Source: Heterostelium album PN500 (taxonomy: Eukaryota; Evosea; Eumycetozoa; Acytosteliales; Acytosteliaceae). Taken from it: 64,000 nucleotides of DNA. The position numbers and the translations under genes are program-made. The DNA is taken from contig NW_008805085.1 of NCBI RefSeq assembly GCF_000004825.1, positions 372,001 through 436,000 of the forward strand, read 5' to 3'. The notes under the pieces are model-generated. The model was not told the origin of the DNA, ran no database searches, and was given only the letters and a program-made list of their open reading frames with translations. Below are positions 24,024 to 35,513 of the stretch, in pieces; positions within the stretch are counted from its first letter, which is position 1, and each line of letters opens with the position of its first letter.

Positions 24024-27000
24024 TGCCCAGTTGGTTGTAGTTTACAATTGATAAAAAAACAATTTGAAAGTTGAGGTTTTTGTTGAAAACTATTGGTGGA
24101 ATCCTCCAAATGGGATTTTAATAATAAAAAGGAAAACTCCAATTATCCTGGATTGGCTATCAGATTCAATGGAATTATAAATCTTTATACAACAATAAAA
24201 CAATTCTTGTTGTGTGGCTATTAGAAAATGAAAAAATGATTAGTAAATAAGATTAGAAATACAGTCCATTTATGAATTGAATGACTTGTATGAAAAGACA
24301 ATAAAAAAATAGAAAAAAGTAACAATTGGGAATTGTGTTTTAAGATATAGTTGGCAACTGAAGTGTCAGTTGATTGTCAGTGGTTGAAAAAGTTAGACTA
24401 AAAAAAAAAAAAGTTGAAAGTTAACTCTTTGATCCAACTTTAATCTCGGATATTTGTATTTAAAAACACAACCAATTCATTGTTTTTTTTTTCAACAAGA
24501 TAAATAATTTTAAACTTATAAATAAATAAACTTGAACATATTAAGAGTTATTTAAAAAAAATTTAAAGTGAATGATTTAAAAAATAAAACGAAAAAAAGA
24601 TTAAAAGTAAGTTATTAGGTGGTGGCTTTCATATTAATAGTAATTATATTTCAGCTATTAGTAGTTTTTAGAAAATTTTATCTCTAGATTAAAAAATTCT
24701 TACTGACAATGAACTGGATTTAAATTATTTTTAATTAAAAAATAAACAAGTGGTCACTTTGGATCTGAAATGTATAAAATCCACAGTGAATGTATAACAA
24801 AAACAAAAAAAAAATACAGATTCTTTTATTTGAATTTCTATATATCGTATCTTCATACTTTTTTTCAATATTAAAAAAAAACAAATTAATTGGAAGTGGA
24901 ATTGGTTTATACTAATGCTAAGTTTGTGTTCGATTTTATGATGCTAATTAATTTTATTGTTTATTTATTAAATATTATATTTTTAGATATTGAGATAGAT
25001 ATATTTCTTTTAAAAGGAAGTTATTGACAATATGTTGTGAATGATATGAAATTGATATCTGAGTACTCAGATGCAACAACAAAAAAGCATATAAAAAAAA
25101 ACAATACATTAACATTTAAAATACATCAAAAATAATGAAAGACGATCGAGTTAATTTGAAATTTTGTGTTTGAATATATGCAAACAGAATAAAATCAATA
25201 AATCCAAAAAAAAAGATAGGTATTTAATAAAAAATAAACCTATTTTTATGATGTTTTTGTTTTTTTGTGTGTGGATGAATATGTGTGTGTGTTTGAGGAT
25301 GTGGTAATCAATATGATGTATTTGTTATTGAAGTGGTGTGTGAGTAAAGAGAATTGAGTGTAACATTTGGACATCTCACTATATGGAATAATCTATAAAG
25401 TTTTGTTTTGATTGTGGTAGAATCGAACATATAAAAAAGCACAAACCATATGCAGAGTGTTGATTGTTGTATATATACAACATAATGAGAGTGAAATAAA
25501 ATGAATAATTTCCCTCCTGACATCAACAAAACAAATCTGACTTAATAAATAATTGTAAAATTAAATGATTGATGATTATTTTTTTTATTGATTGATTATA
25601 TAATAGATAAAATTAGTCCAATCCTCATTGATAAGTTACTTTGTTTAATAATTATTTTATTCTATGTTGATGGGTTGGAGTTGAATGAAATATGAATAAT
25701 ACGAATCAAATAGTTATTTTTATACTTTTTTTCTAAATTTGTTTTTTATTTGTGATTAACTTATTGGTTGATTGATTCTATTTCGATTTGATTTATCAAT
25801 TTACTAAAACGAATAAAAACATAAAAAAAAACATAAAAAATGGCACTTTTTACACTTTGCTTGGTTGTTGTTATTTGATTAAAAAAGTTGATTTTTACTA
25901 AAAAATTAAGAATATAAAAAATAATATAACTTTTATTTACTAAAATTATATATTTTGTTATTATATTGATGATATTTATAATTATAAAATATGATTGTTA
26001 TTAAGTAGCACACCAAATCGACATTTAAATCTACATCAGTATAAAAACACAATTGAATGCAAGTTAAACAAAAGGAAAAAAAAAGAAAAATAAAAAACAA
26101 AAATAATAAAATCAATCTAAATTTACATGATAATTTTATAGGTAGACGCATCTCATAACATAAAATTAAACAACAACACAATTATAACAATAACAACATT
26201 AGAGGAGGATTGTCCAGTGTTATAGAGTCAACCAATGTGTCGGTCAGCCACCAGTTATATATATATTTGATTATCCAATCCTAATTGAAAAATGAAAAGT
26301 TCTATTGTTTATTAATTTATTTATGTTTTTTTTTGTCTTTATTTCTGTCGTCTGGATTAGCTGCTGTGTGATCCAGGACAAAGAGTCATTGTAAAACAGT
26401 AATAGAAACACAAAATAAATAAAAAAAAAGATAATAAATAAAAAATTGATTGTGTTTTGTTTTTGCTGTGGTAACTAGTTAATTAATTTCCTATCAAATT
26501 TTTTAACTGATTAAAGATAGATGGATTGAATAATAGACAGAATAAATATTCTAAACATTTGATAATTTAGAATGACAAGTGTGTGCGTGGTGTGTGTGTT
26601 GATTGATAGTTGATGTCAATCAGAATTTGATAATTAAAATGAGTAATTCGTAAGAATAAACCACTACTACAATAAAATGTAAAAATATATATACATATAT
26701 GGTATACCATTTAAAATATATCCAACAACCACCACCACCACAAATTGAGTAATACCACATATTCAGAACACTTCTTCCACTTATCATAACACACCACAAC
26801 TCACCACAACACACACCTATAAATTAAATCAAATCAAAACAAAAGAAATAATTCGATGAAATATAGTAGAGTTAAAAATATAAATAATTGCTTGATTGAT
26901 TACACATTAAAAACACAACATATCTTATTATATAATATCGTAATAATAAATGAAAAAATGATTAACTAACCAATCTTCAATCTATAAATGAAAAATTGTA

Positions 27001-27969
27001 CAAAATCTTAATTATTACTTTACATTTCCAGTGGTTCTTTGTTCTTCCTCCTCTTTATTTCATGCATGATGCTGTTGATTACAAGATGATGATAATGATG
27101 ATGTGTTGATTGTAAACAATTGTTGCACTTGTAAATTGGCATACCATCGAAATACAAATACAACTTTTATGTTTGGGTGTTAAAAAATATTATAAACAAA
27201 TACTAAGTTTGTTGGTTTGACTTTGAAATTGATTTGTTGAATCTGTTTCGTCTGGGTGAAGGTACCATCTTGTTTTGATTGTCGTCATCTTATTAAATTC
27301 AATCAATCAGTCAATCAAAGAGTCAATCATTAATTAATTCAACTGAATCGTTGAGCGTATGTGTTTATCAATTTTTAAACAATAAACATGTTTGAAATTG
27401 ATCATAATTAATTAAGTATTTGTTTATTTTTTTGTTTTGTTTATTGTTTGTTGTTATTTGTGTGTTGTTGTTTTATTATTACATCTGAAAATATCATAAC
27501 AATAAAGATCGACAGAGATAGATAGAATAATTGATACTCTCGATTTTAACTATTGTATTAAAGTACGTTTGATATTGATTATTTATTTCTATCGATGTGA
27601 TCGTACTTTATTGATCGTTAAAATGGGTGATTAGATACTCCATAACAACAGTAGTTACAATAACAACAATATCAGACAATGTTATTGATAATTTAGATAA
27701 CATCATCAATTTGAATGATAGTTTAAACTCGTGGTGTATTGTTGAGACGTACACTTTTTGAACAATAAAGTAAATCATAAGTGACCACGTATCATCATGC
27801 AAATGGGTTGAATTGAAAATTTTCCTTTTAAAGTAAAAGTAATTGAAATGAATGAATTATTATTATTATATGATTATTAATTTATATATATTAAGTAAAC
27901 TAAATAATTTACCTTTTTTTTTTGTTTTTTTTTTTTGTTATATATTGATGATTAAGACGACTTTAGTCT
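24024..27969. other. Long gene-poor region
   Basis: Nearly 4 kb of AT-rich DNA with homopolymers, TG-rich stretches (about 25,260-25,300 and 26,580-26,600) and no frame with convincing codon use or domain content. It precedes both a minus-strand transcription factor and the LYR gene's 3' end, so most of it is upstream of the transcription factor. Two patches with more complex sequence (26,200-26,260 and 26,340-26,400) may be transcribed leader or ncRNA, but I cannot identify them. Confidence 0.5.
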
Positions 27970-28271
27970 TTAAAGATGGAATGTCCAGTTCTGATCATTT
28001 TTGTTTAAGGTTCTGTATCTATTGATTTCTTTTATACCTGCATCAACCTCAGATTGAAAGAGTTGTAACTTTTTTGGATTGGTTTCATTTCTATTTGCTC
28101 TGAAATCTTGATCATATATTAAATTACAAAATTAATATGAATTTAAATAATCATAAAAAAAACAAAGTTATTACCTTCTCTAACTAAAATCAATAATCTG
28201 TCTCTACTTCTTGATGGATATTTTGGAAGATGTTTAATAAGAAATCTATATTTATTTAACATTGTAGTCAT
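27970..28271 (-). CDS. Small LYR-motif (Complex1_LYR-like) mitochondrial protein
   Basis: Two short exons, 28271-28175 and 28106-27970, give 77 residues ending in a TAA. The product begins MTTMLNKYRFLIKHLPKYPS, continues SRDRLLILVRE, and after the junction reads DFRANRNETNP and LFQSEVDAGIKEINRY. This is the LYRM pattern: an (L/M)YR-like tripeptide near the N-terminus, a spaced Arg-rich helix, the Phe-Arg pair (here DFR) and a final helix. Known relatives are assembly factors for respiratory complexes or iron-sulfur and acyl-carrier partners in the mitochondrial matrix. The tripeptide is KYR rather than LYR. The acceptor AAG at 28107-28109 was chosen because it keeps the FR motif in frame; a later CAG acceptor breaks it. 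A second ATG at 28262 could be the start. Confidence 0.75.
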
Positions 28272-28569
28272 TTTTATTGTTATATTATGAAGTTGAAAAA
28301 TTTAATCAGAAAAAATTAAAAAAAAAAAATAAATAAAAAAAAAAAAAAAAAAAAAAACTAATTGAATTCAATTTATTTTGTTTTTAATTTTTTATCAAAA
28401 AAATCGAACGAAAAATTTTGGTTTACGCGTTTTTTATAAAGAATATAAAAAAAGAACTCTTAAGAATAGAATTAACATTTTATTTATTTATTTATTTATT
28501 AATCATATTAGATATATCAATTATTTTAATTAGTATAATAAAATAATAAATTTAACAAATAATAAATAA

Positions 28570-29909
28570 ATGGAATTATCATTAGTTCAGCAATTCTTAG
28601 AGGCAAATGGATTCTCAAAAGCTTTGAACAGTTTAAAGGAAGAAGCTAAAAAACAAAATATTAAATTTGAAAACACCGATAAAGATGTTACCTTGAATCA
28701 ACTTGTCAAGTTTTGGCAAGAGTAAGTAAATAAATAAAAATAAATAAATATTAAACTTTATATTAATTCGTTCGTTTGTTCCTTCGTTTTTTTAGAAATA
28801 AATCAAATAATAAAAGAAAGTTGGAGGATGAAGATGAAGAAAAGAAAGAAGATGAAAATCAAAAGAAACAAAAGGTAGATGAAAAAGATAGTGACAGCAG
28901 TGATAGCTCAGATTCAGATGATGAAAGCAGCAGTAGCAGCGATGACGACAGTAGCAGCGACGAGGCTGACTCTGAGTCAGAGGAAGATAAGAAGGAAGAG
29001 TCAGATGACGATAGCAGCAGCAGCGAAAGTGAAGACGAGAAGAAAAAGACATCCGATGTAGATTCAGATGAGCCAGCAACTGCCACCGCAACTGCCAAAG
29101 ACGACAGCACCACCACAACAGAGAAATCCGAACAAAAGTCATATTCATCCGATTCATCCGATTCATCATCTTCAGATTCATCTGACTCTTCTGATTCATC
29201 ATCATCAGAGTCAGAAGATGAAAAGAAGAAGAGTGATTCCTCATCATCAGAGTCCGAGGATGAAAAGAAGAAGAGTGATTCATCATCATCATCAGAGTCT
29301 GAAGATGAAAAGAAGAAAAAGGATAGTGATTCCTCATCATCAGAGTCTGAGGACGAAAAGAAGAAGAGTGATTCATCATCTGACTCCTCATCATCTGATT
29401 CGTCATCATCATCAGATTCCTCTTCATCAGAGTCATCAGAGTCTGAAGATGAGAAGAAGAAGAAGAAGAAGGATTCAGAGTCTGAATCAGAGGAGGAAAT
29501 GAAAGTTGAAAAAGTTCCAGAAAAGAAAGTCGAGAAAGTTGAGCAAAAAGAAGAAGAAGATAAGATGGAAGTTGAAGAATACAACAACTCATATAGAAAT
29601 AATAATAATAATAAATCAAATGGATATGGAAATAGCAACAACAACAACAACAATAATAATAATAAATTAAAACAACAACCAAACACACCATTTAGAAGAG
29701 TAAGAGAAGAAGATGTAGTCTTTGACAAGCATATGAAGGCAGCCCAGAATATCTTTACTGATGAATGGGGAAAGAAGATTAACAATCACATGGATAAATA
29801 CCGTGGTAAAGGTTTCCGTACTGAGAAGACAAAGAAGAAGAGAGGTTATTCCAATTGTACAATCAGTCACGAGATTAGCAGCTACAAGTATCCAAGTGAC
29901 GATGAATAA
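28570..29909 (+). CDS. LisH plus SRP40 C-terminal domain nucleolar protein (Nopp140/Srp40-like)
   Basis: Two exons, 28570-28721 and 28796-29909. Exon 1 encodes a LisH-type motif (LVQQFLEANGFSKALNSLKE). Exon 2 is mostly acidic Ser/Glu/Asp-Lys blocks (repeats of the type SSSSESEDEKKKSD), ideal CK2 substrate sequence, then an Asn run, then a conserved C-terminal SRP40_C domain (PFRRVREEDVVFDKHMKAAQ and EWGKKINNHMDKYRGKGFR, ending ISSYKYPSDDE). This is the architecture of Nopp140/NOLC1 and yeast Srp40, chaperones of box C/D and H/ACA snoRNPs that shuttle between nucleolus and Cajal bodies. Total about 421 residues. Start ATG follows an AT-rich leader and opens directly into the LisH helix. Antisense frames over the Ser-rich part are mirror artefacts. 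Confidence 0.88.
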
Positions 29910-29997
29910 ACAATTTTTAAAAAACTTTAAATAAAAAATAAATAAAATTAATTTAAAATATAATGACTTTTTTTATTTACTATAGTAACAATGATCA

Positions 29998-30524
29998 TTA
30001 TAGCTCTTCTTTTTGTTGATGAGCGGTAGTGCGAACTTTAAGTGATTTCAAAAAATTATCGACCAATTGATGTGGTTTTTCATCGCGTGCTGTAATTTTA
30101 GAGTTGATAGTGTCTTCCATTGCTAACATCTGTTGTTGTGTAAAGTAAAGTAAAGAAAAGTAAAAGTTGTTAGTTGATCAACTACGCTAACGATTATTAA
30201 TTGATGTAATCTACTTACCATTGGTTTCAATGATTTACCAGATCTTTCATATTGTTCAAAGATCAGGAATATATCGTGGTCCAAAATGTGTGAAACAAAG
30301 TTATTGCAGTAGGTCTCTGACATTGATGGTTCGTGTAAGAATCCTTTTGCTCTCTTGTAGCACTTATCACGAAGAGTGTTACCAATGAGAACCAACTCAT
30401 TGGTGTGATCACCTTCCATCACCACTGAATTTGATGATTTGAATGGTTTAAGCTGTGTTTTTACAATATACAAACACGCTACTATTGATACACAAACTAA
30501 AAATACAACTATTATCTTTTTCAT
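29998..30524 (-). CDS. Small secretory-pathway protein, unknown family
   Basis: Two exons, 30524-30219 and 30129-29998, giving 145 residues. The chosen Met begins a strong signal peptide or anchor (MKKIIVVFLVCVSIVACLYI); an in-frame Met 29 codons upstream exists but would bury it. The mature part has three cysteines (RDKCYKRAKGF, ETYCNNFVSHIL) and is otherwise helical and charged; exon 2 adds a basic, hydrophilic tail ending HQQKEEL. The C-terminal KEEL resembles an ER-retrieval signal of the KDEL/HDEL type, so ER residence is possible (inference). No domain is recognised. The introns and phase are clean (GTAAGT to CAG). Confidence 0.72.
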
Positions 30525-30744
30525 CTCTTTACTTTTTAATAAATTATTCAATCGATATATATCTAAAAATCCCCGAATCTGATCGTGGTCTTTCAGATTT
30601 TTTTTTTGCAAATTTTTATTGTTTATTTTTTTTAAAAGTTATCAACAGATTAATCGTTATATAACAAACTACAGTTAGTAAACCACAAAATCCAGACATA
30701 CTTCAGACACATTGTTTTAACCCTCAGCTATTTTACCTTAAGCA

Positions 30745-31080
30745 ATGGAAGCCGAGATCTTGAAGCAATTGGTATTTCGACAATTTGCTACTATTTAATC
30801 ACAGAACAATCTACTTTCGCACTCTCAAGAGTCGTAGCGGCTGAGTGTCCACCTGCTTTGTGGAGTATCTTTCATGGTCGACGTCTTTTATCTGCTGCTC
30901 TCAGAAAGGAGATTATGATCAACTTCAAAGGTGAACCAACAGATGACTATCAAACCTGTTTAGCACTCCGATTGGAAAATTTTTTTTGGGATAAATTTCC
31001 AAAAACTAAAACTATCATTCAAATTCTCTTCCCCGCAAGGTGCAATTTATTTCTAAACGAGCACCCAAGATGATAAGAAG
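30745..31080 (+). pseudogene. Unidentified coding remnant just upstream of tRNA-Ser
   Basis: A frame starting MEAEILKQLVFRQFATI stops quickly; after a shift another frame reads SRVVAAECPPALWSIFHGRR and ALRKEIMINFKGEPTDDYQT up to 31073. Codon use is gene-like but the frame is broken and no domain is recognised. It sits within 90 bp upstream of tRNA-Ser, a favoured zone for tRNA-targeted retroelements, so a fragment of such an element's first ORF is one possibility; a decayed host gene is another. Confidence 0.4.
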
Positions 31081-31160
31081 CTTAAATCTAAAAGAAGGAC
31101 CACTTTAGTAAACCAAGAGGTCGATGGCACCATTTATGGATTTTTGATAATCATTCAAAT

Positions 31161-31241
31161 GACACCTTAGCCAAGTGGTTACGGCGATTGACTAGAAATC
31201 AATTCCCTTCGGGGGCGCAGGTTCGAATCCTGCAGGTGTCG
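31161..31241 (+). tRNA. tRNA-Ser (anticodon AGA)
   Basis: Acceptor GACACCT pairs with AGGTGTC; anticodon stem ATTGA/TCAAT with loop CTAGAAA (anticodon AGA, reads TCT); the long variable arm TCCCTTCGGGGG is typical of type II tRNAs; T arm GCAGG-TTCGAAT-CCTGC; discriminator G. No intron. Confidence 0.96.
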
Positions 31242-31255
31242 ACAACACTAAATCA

Positions 31256-32099
31256 TAGTTGGTTCGCATGCGGAGATGCTCTTCTATCACTTCTATCTTG
31301 AATCGCCCACACCTGATCAAATCAAGCTTGTCAACAGACTTATCGCTTGGTTCTTCACCAGTGCACCTGATGCCAAAGCAACACCTTCACTGAACTCTGC
31401 AACCCACATGAACATTTCTTCTTCAAATGCAGGATTGTAGTCTCACAGCAGTTCCTTTCCTTTATCAAACGTATATACCACAAGTACTGTAACTATAGAC
31501 TTCGTAATTGGAAGCACTCGTGCATCAAGTTCGACGGTCCTACTCGTACTACTGTCCACTTCACCCACCTTACTGCTGCTATCGTACATTCGTTATGGCA
31601 GGCGCTGTCCTGTGAAATGTTTGGTGATGGTACCCATTACAAGCTGGAAAATACCGTCAAGAGAGCAGTCACCCATTACACCAAATTAATCGATGCCAAT
31701 TACCACAAGCTTAACTTCACGATCGCTAATTCTATCTCCCAAGGAGTCACTGTCGATTGCTCTGCATTAACGCGTAAATTTAAATCTGATTGGAATCTTA
31801 ATCCTTCCAACTACGTGCCACCACTTTATACTGTTGTTCATCAACACGCAACTACTGTTAGATCTATTCTATCCTAATACTACTCAACTTATTAATTAAT
31901 AATTTATAACAATAATAATAATAATAATAATCATAATAATAATAATAATAATAATAATAACATTTTATTGGCTATATTTCTCACGGCCTGTGTGAGAATG
32001 AAAATATAATATAAAACACGAACTAGCAGGTTAATATCAATACCTGCAATTTGTTGACTGATCATGAGTCAACAAATCTTTTTTTGCAAAAAAAAAAAA
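31256..32099 (+). mobile_element. TRE3-like retroelement copy B, internally deleted
   Basis: It begins about 15 bp after tRNA-Ser in the same orientation and ends in poly(A) at 32,088-32,099. The first 120 bp match copy C at about 33,565-33,670; at about 31,381 the sequence jumps (gatgccaaagcaacaccttc) directly to the Cys/His-cluster region matching 34,201 onward, so about 530 bp are missing. The C-terminal frame (31617-31877) and the triple-hairpin 3' UTR are intact and nearly identical to copy A. An ATT/AAT microsatellite in the UTR is longer than in copy A. Confidence 0.85.
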
Positions 32100-32189
32100 T
32101 GCGGAGAGAATATCTCATTGAAATCTATATCTTTTAATGCCTACTTTTCAAAGAATTCAATTTAAATTCGAATTTTAAATATATCAATT

Positions 32190-34794
32190 AGTGAAACTAA
32201 CTAACTCTGTTGTAGAAAAAACTAAAATTATCAAAGCTAACTCTCCCTCTTCTGTTCTGGTGAACGGTTTCAAAACCAAGACTTTTTTCATTTATAAAGG
32301 CACCCAGCAAGGTGATCCCCTTTCTCCTACTCTCTTAGTCCTCACGATTGAGTGTTTGGCGAGAGCGATCATCGCTGATTCTCATATAGTTGGACTACTT
32401 TGTTCTACTCCAATCAAACTTAAACAAAAGAGATTGTTAAATAGAACACTTTAATTTATAGTTAATCACCCCTTTTAAAAGAGATTTGTATTGAAGTATC
32501 TACCGCTCAAAAGAATCAAGTTGCTCATGTTCGCGGATGAGTCATCCATTGGTTTAACCTGTTCAAACTATCAACCCTTGAGGACGTTAACTCTGGTAAA
32601 TCGCTTATCATTCCGCTCGGTAACACTCTCACTACTAACCACCCGTTCCCTTTCTCCACCGTCCCTGAAAGATACCTAGGTGTAAACTTCAACCCAGATG
32701 GTCATTGCTCTAAACTGGCAAGTATCATCAATCTCATTAAAGTTAACCTACAGAAAAAATCTGAGAAACAGGACAGGGTATCAATAGTATCAAAAAGATA
32801 CATTTATTTGTTATAGAAAGTAAGAAATATGTTCTAAGATAGATCTTTGTAAATGATTAATAATTAAAAAAAAATTGATTCATTTATCATTTTAAAAAAA
32901 AATAAAAAAAATAAAAGATAAAATTTAATTTGTGCAATATTTTGGAAGTAATAAACTATTTTTTATTATAGTACTTCAAGAATGAATACTTAACTAAATT
33001 TGATATACAAACCTGTCAGGACCTGAATGTTTTTTAAAATTCTTGGGTATTCATGAGATAAATATATATACTAGATGCTATTCATTCTAAACTCAAAGGA
33101 GCTCTTAAATAATGTTAATGGTGGTGATATGAAATGACACCTGCTTATTGCCAAAAACCCTATGAATCTTTATGAAACAAATTGAATCAAATAATCATCA
33201 TCTAGGTATCTTAATCATATTTATTGATTTTTAAGAAAGTAAATTTATATCTATAAAAACAAAAAGTATTTTATTCCTTTAGAAATATTGCACAAATAAT
33301 TTTTGTTTTTTATTTTTTTTATTTTTATTTAAAAAGTTAAATGTCTCAATTTTTTTATAAATACTAATCATTTTCAAAGATCTATACTCCCATATATTTG
33401 TTACTTTCTAAAACAAATAAATGAATATGTGTCTGATGATTTGATACATTGTTTTTTAATTTATATTCAACCCTTATGTCCTGTTTCTCAGATTTTTGCT
33501 GTAGCTCTGTATAAAGTTTATACTCTTAGAGCGACATCAATCATCATTAAATCTTATATACTTCCCATGTTCTTCTATAACTTCTATCTTGAATCACCCA
33601 CACCTGATCAAATCAAGCTTGTCAACAGACTTATTGCTTGGTTCTTCACCAGTGCACCTGATGTCAAAGCAAAGTTTACTGCTTTGATGTCTTTGGGTCT
33701 TGCTTTCACTGGAATGATGGTGGTCTAAATTTGTGGGATCTACTCTTCGTTCTGCTGCTTATAAGATATGGGTCTTTAATAGATTCCTGTTGTTAAGTAG
33801 AAGCAACTCATTTGGTTACTTCAAAACTTGGTCATCCATGCTTGATTGTGCAAAAAATTTTCTAACCCAACCTCTTCACCTTCAAACTATTCCATTGGTC
33901 TTGGATGGATTTTAGAAAAAATCACTTCTCCAGAGTCATACCGGGCAATCTCATCCTTACTGGTGATGGTAGTCTCTTTTCTCTGAAGGAAATCTATTCT
34001 GTCCTATTCAACCACAAGTACCCCCTGTGTCCGCCGTACTGAAGGTCAACTAACCATATTGGTCACTCTTTGGTTCTCCAATCTCAGTTCCTGCATATAT
34101 CCAAGGTCAAAGCGCCTATGCTACGTAACAGCATATTCCGGCTGTACTCTCACACCTTCCATCAACCACAAGCGCACAGGTCATGTCTGTGAGTTCTTGT
34201 GACACCTTCACTGAACTCTGCAACCCACATGAGCACTTCTTCTTCAAATGCAGGAATGTAGTTTCACAGCAGTTCCTATCCTTTATCAAACATATATACC
34301 ACAAGTACTGTAACTATAGACTTCGCAATTGGAAGCACTCGTGGATCAAGTTCGACGGTCCTATTCGTACTACTGTCCACTTCACCCACCTTACTGCTGC
34401 TATCTTACAATCGTTATGGAAGGCGCTGTCCTATAAAATGTTTGTGATGGTACCCAATACAAGCTGGAAAATACCGTCAAGAGAGAAGTCACCCATTACA
34501 CCAAATTAATAGATGCCAATTACCTCAAGCTTAACCTCACGATCGCTAATTCTATCTCCCAAGGAGTCACTGTCGATTGCTCTGCAATAACGCGTAATTT
34601 AAATCTGATTGGAATCTAAATCCTTCCAACTACGAGCCACCACTTTATACTGTTGTTCACCAACACTCAACTACTGTATTGATAATTAAGAATACAGAAT
34701 TTTGATATTGACGGTAGAGTTAATATCAATACCTGCAATTTGTTGACTGATCATGAATCAAAAAATCTTTTTTTGAAAAAAAAAAAAAAAAAAA
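32190..34794 (+). mobile_element. TRE-like retroelement copy C with reverse transcriptase remnant
   Basis: The most complete copy. It starts inside the reverse transcriptase domain (FIYKGTQQGDPLSPTLLVLT, the conserved QGDPLSP box; then LLMFADESSIG, where the usual FADD/YADD catalytic pair reads ADE). It is interrupted at 32751-33501 by a TA-flanked element, resumes in frame at ALYKVYTLRATS and continues through several stops and shifts to the Cys/His cluster region and a poly(A) tract (34,776-34,794). The 3' UTR has lost the first hairpin. Clearly a dead copy. It lies in tandem behind copy B, about 1 kb from tRNA-Ser. The 5' edge is approximate. Confidence 0.85.
32751..33501. mobile_element. 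TA-flanked inverted-repeat element (Tc1/mariner-type MITE), short copy
   Basis: Begins CAGAAAAAATCTGAGAAACA after TA (32749-32750) and ends TGTTTCTCAGATTTTTGCTG before TA (33502-33503). Terminal inverted similarity extends, imperfectly, for roughly 200 bp at each side. Excision to a single TA restores the retroelement frame (VNL to ALYKVY). It is an internally shortened relative of the element at 38001-39496, in opposite orientation. No coding sequence. Confidence 0.85.
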
Positions 34795-35513
34795 TTAAAT
34801 ATATTCAAATTATTAAAATAAAATACAAAAGATCTAAATTGTTTGTAAAAATGATTTTTCCAAAAGTTTATTCTTTTAGTTTTTTTGATTAACATTAACT
34901 TTATACTTAGTATTTTATTAAATATTTTGTAATTTTAAAGGTTTCTATTTGGTTTATTAATGTATTATTAAAATTATCTTTTTTAAATCATAGATAACCA
35001 AATTACCAATATAAAAGCATACTGACCCATCCACTGATATCTAACAGTGCTGATCTTGCATTCATATATATGTATAAATGATAAAGTATACTTTGAAGAT
35101 ACTACCAACTTTCCACAGACAAGATTAATTCAAATCAGAGTTAGAATTTCCTTTTTTATATTTAATAATCCTTTTTCTAAATCAAGATCATATAGAATAG
35201 ATATGATTTGAATGGTGTTTTTATTCTTTAATTTCTATACAACACTGTATTCTATGCACTAGTTCATATCCAATCTAATGAAACAAAAAAAATATAATGT
35301 ACCTATGAAAATTTTAAAAGAGATTTTACAAGAAAAAAATCATCTGATGACAAAATGTGTAATTAAAATTAAGGGTTTTTTAATTCTGTTTTTCCATGGA
35401 ATTAAACATATAGAAATTTTTTTTTTTTTTTCATTTAAAACAAGCAACCACATTATATATTTTTTTGTATCATTAGTACCAAAATTAGTTAATATTATTA
35501 ATAAAATAAACAA
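34795..35513. other. Intergenic region
   Basis: AT-rich sequence between the retroelement tail and the importin-like gene. An open frame at 35278-35526 overlaps the importin start, is Lys/Asn/Phe-rich and is not credible as a gene. Nothing else is recognised. Confidence 0.5.

Noticed and set aside
28792-29785. Long minus-strand open frames opposite the Nopp140-like gene
   Set aside because: They mirror the Ser/Glu/Asp/Lys-rich repeats of the plus-strand coding sequence, show no domain, and the plus strand has LisH and SRP40_C domains.
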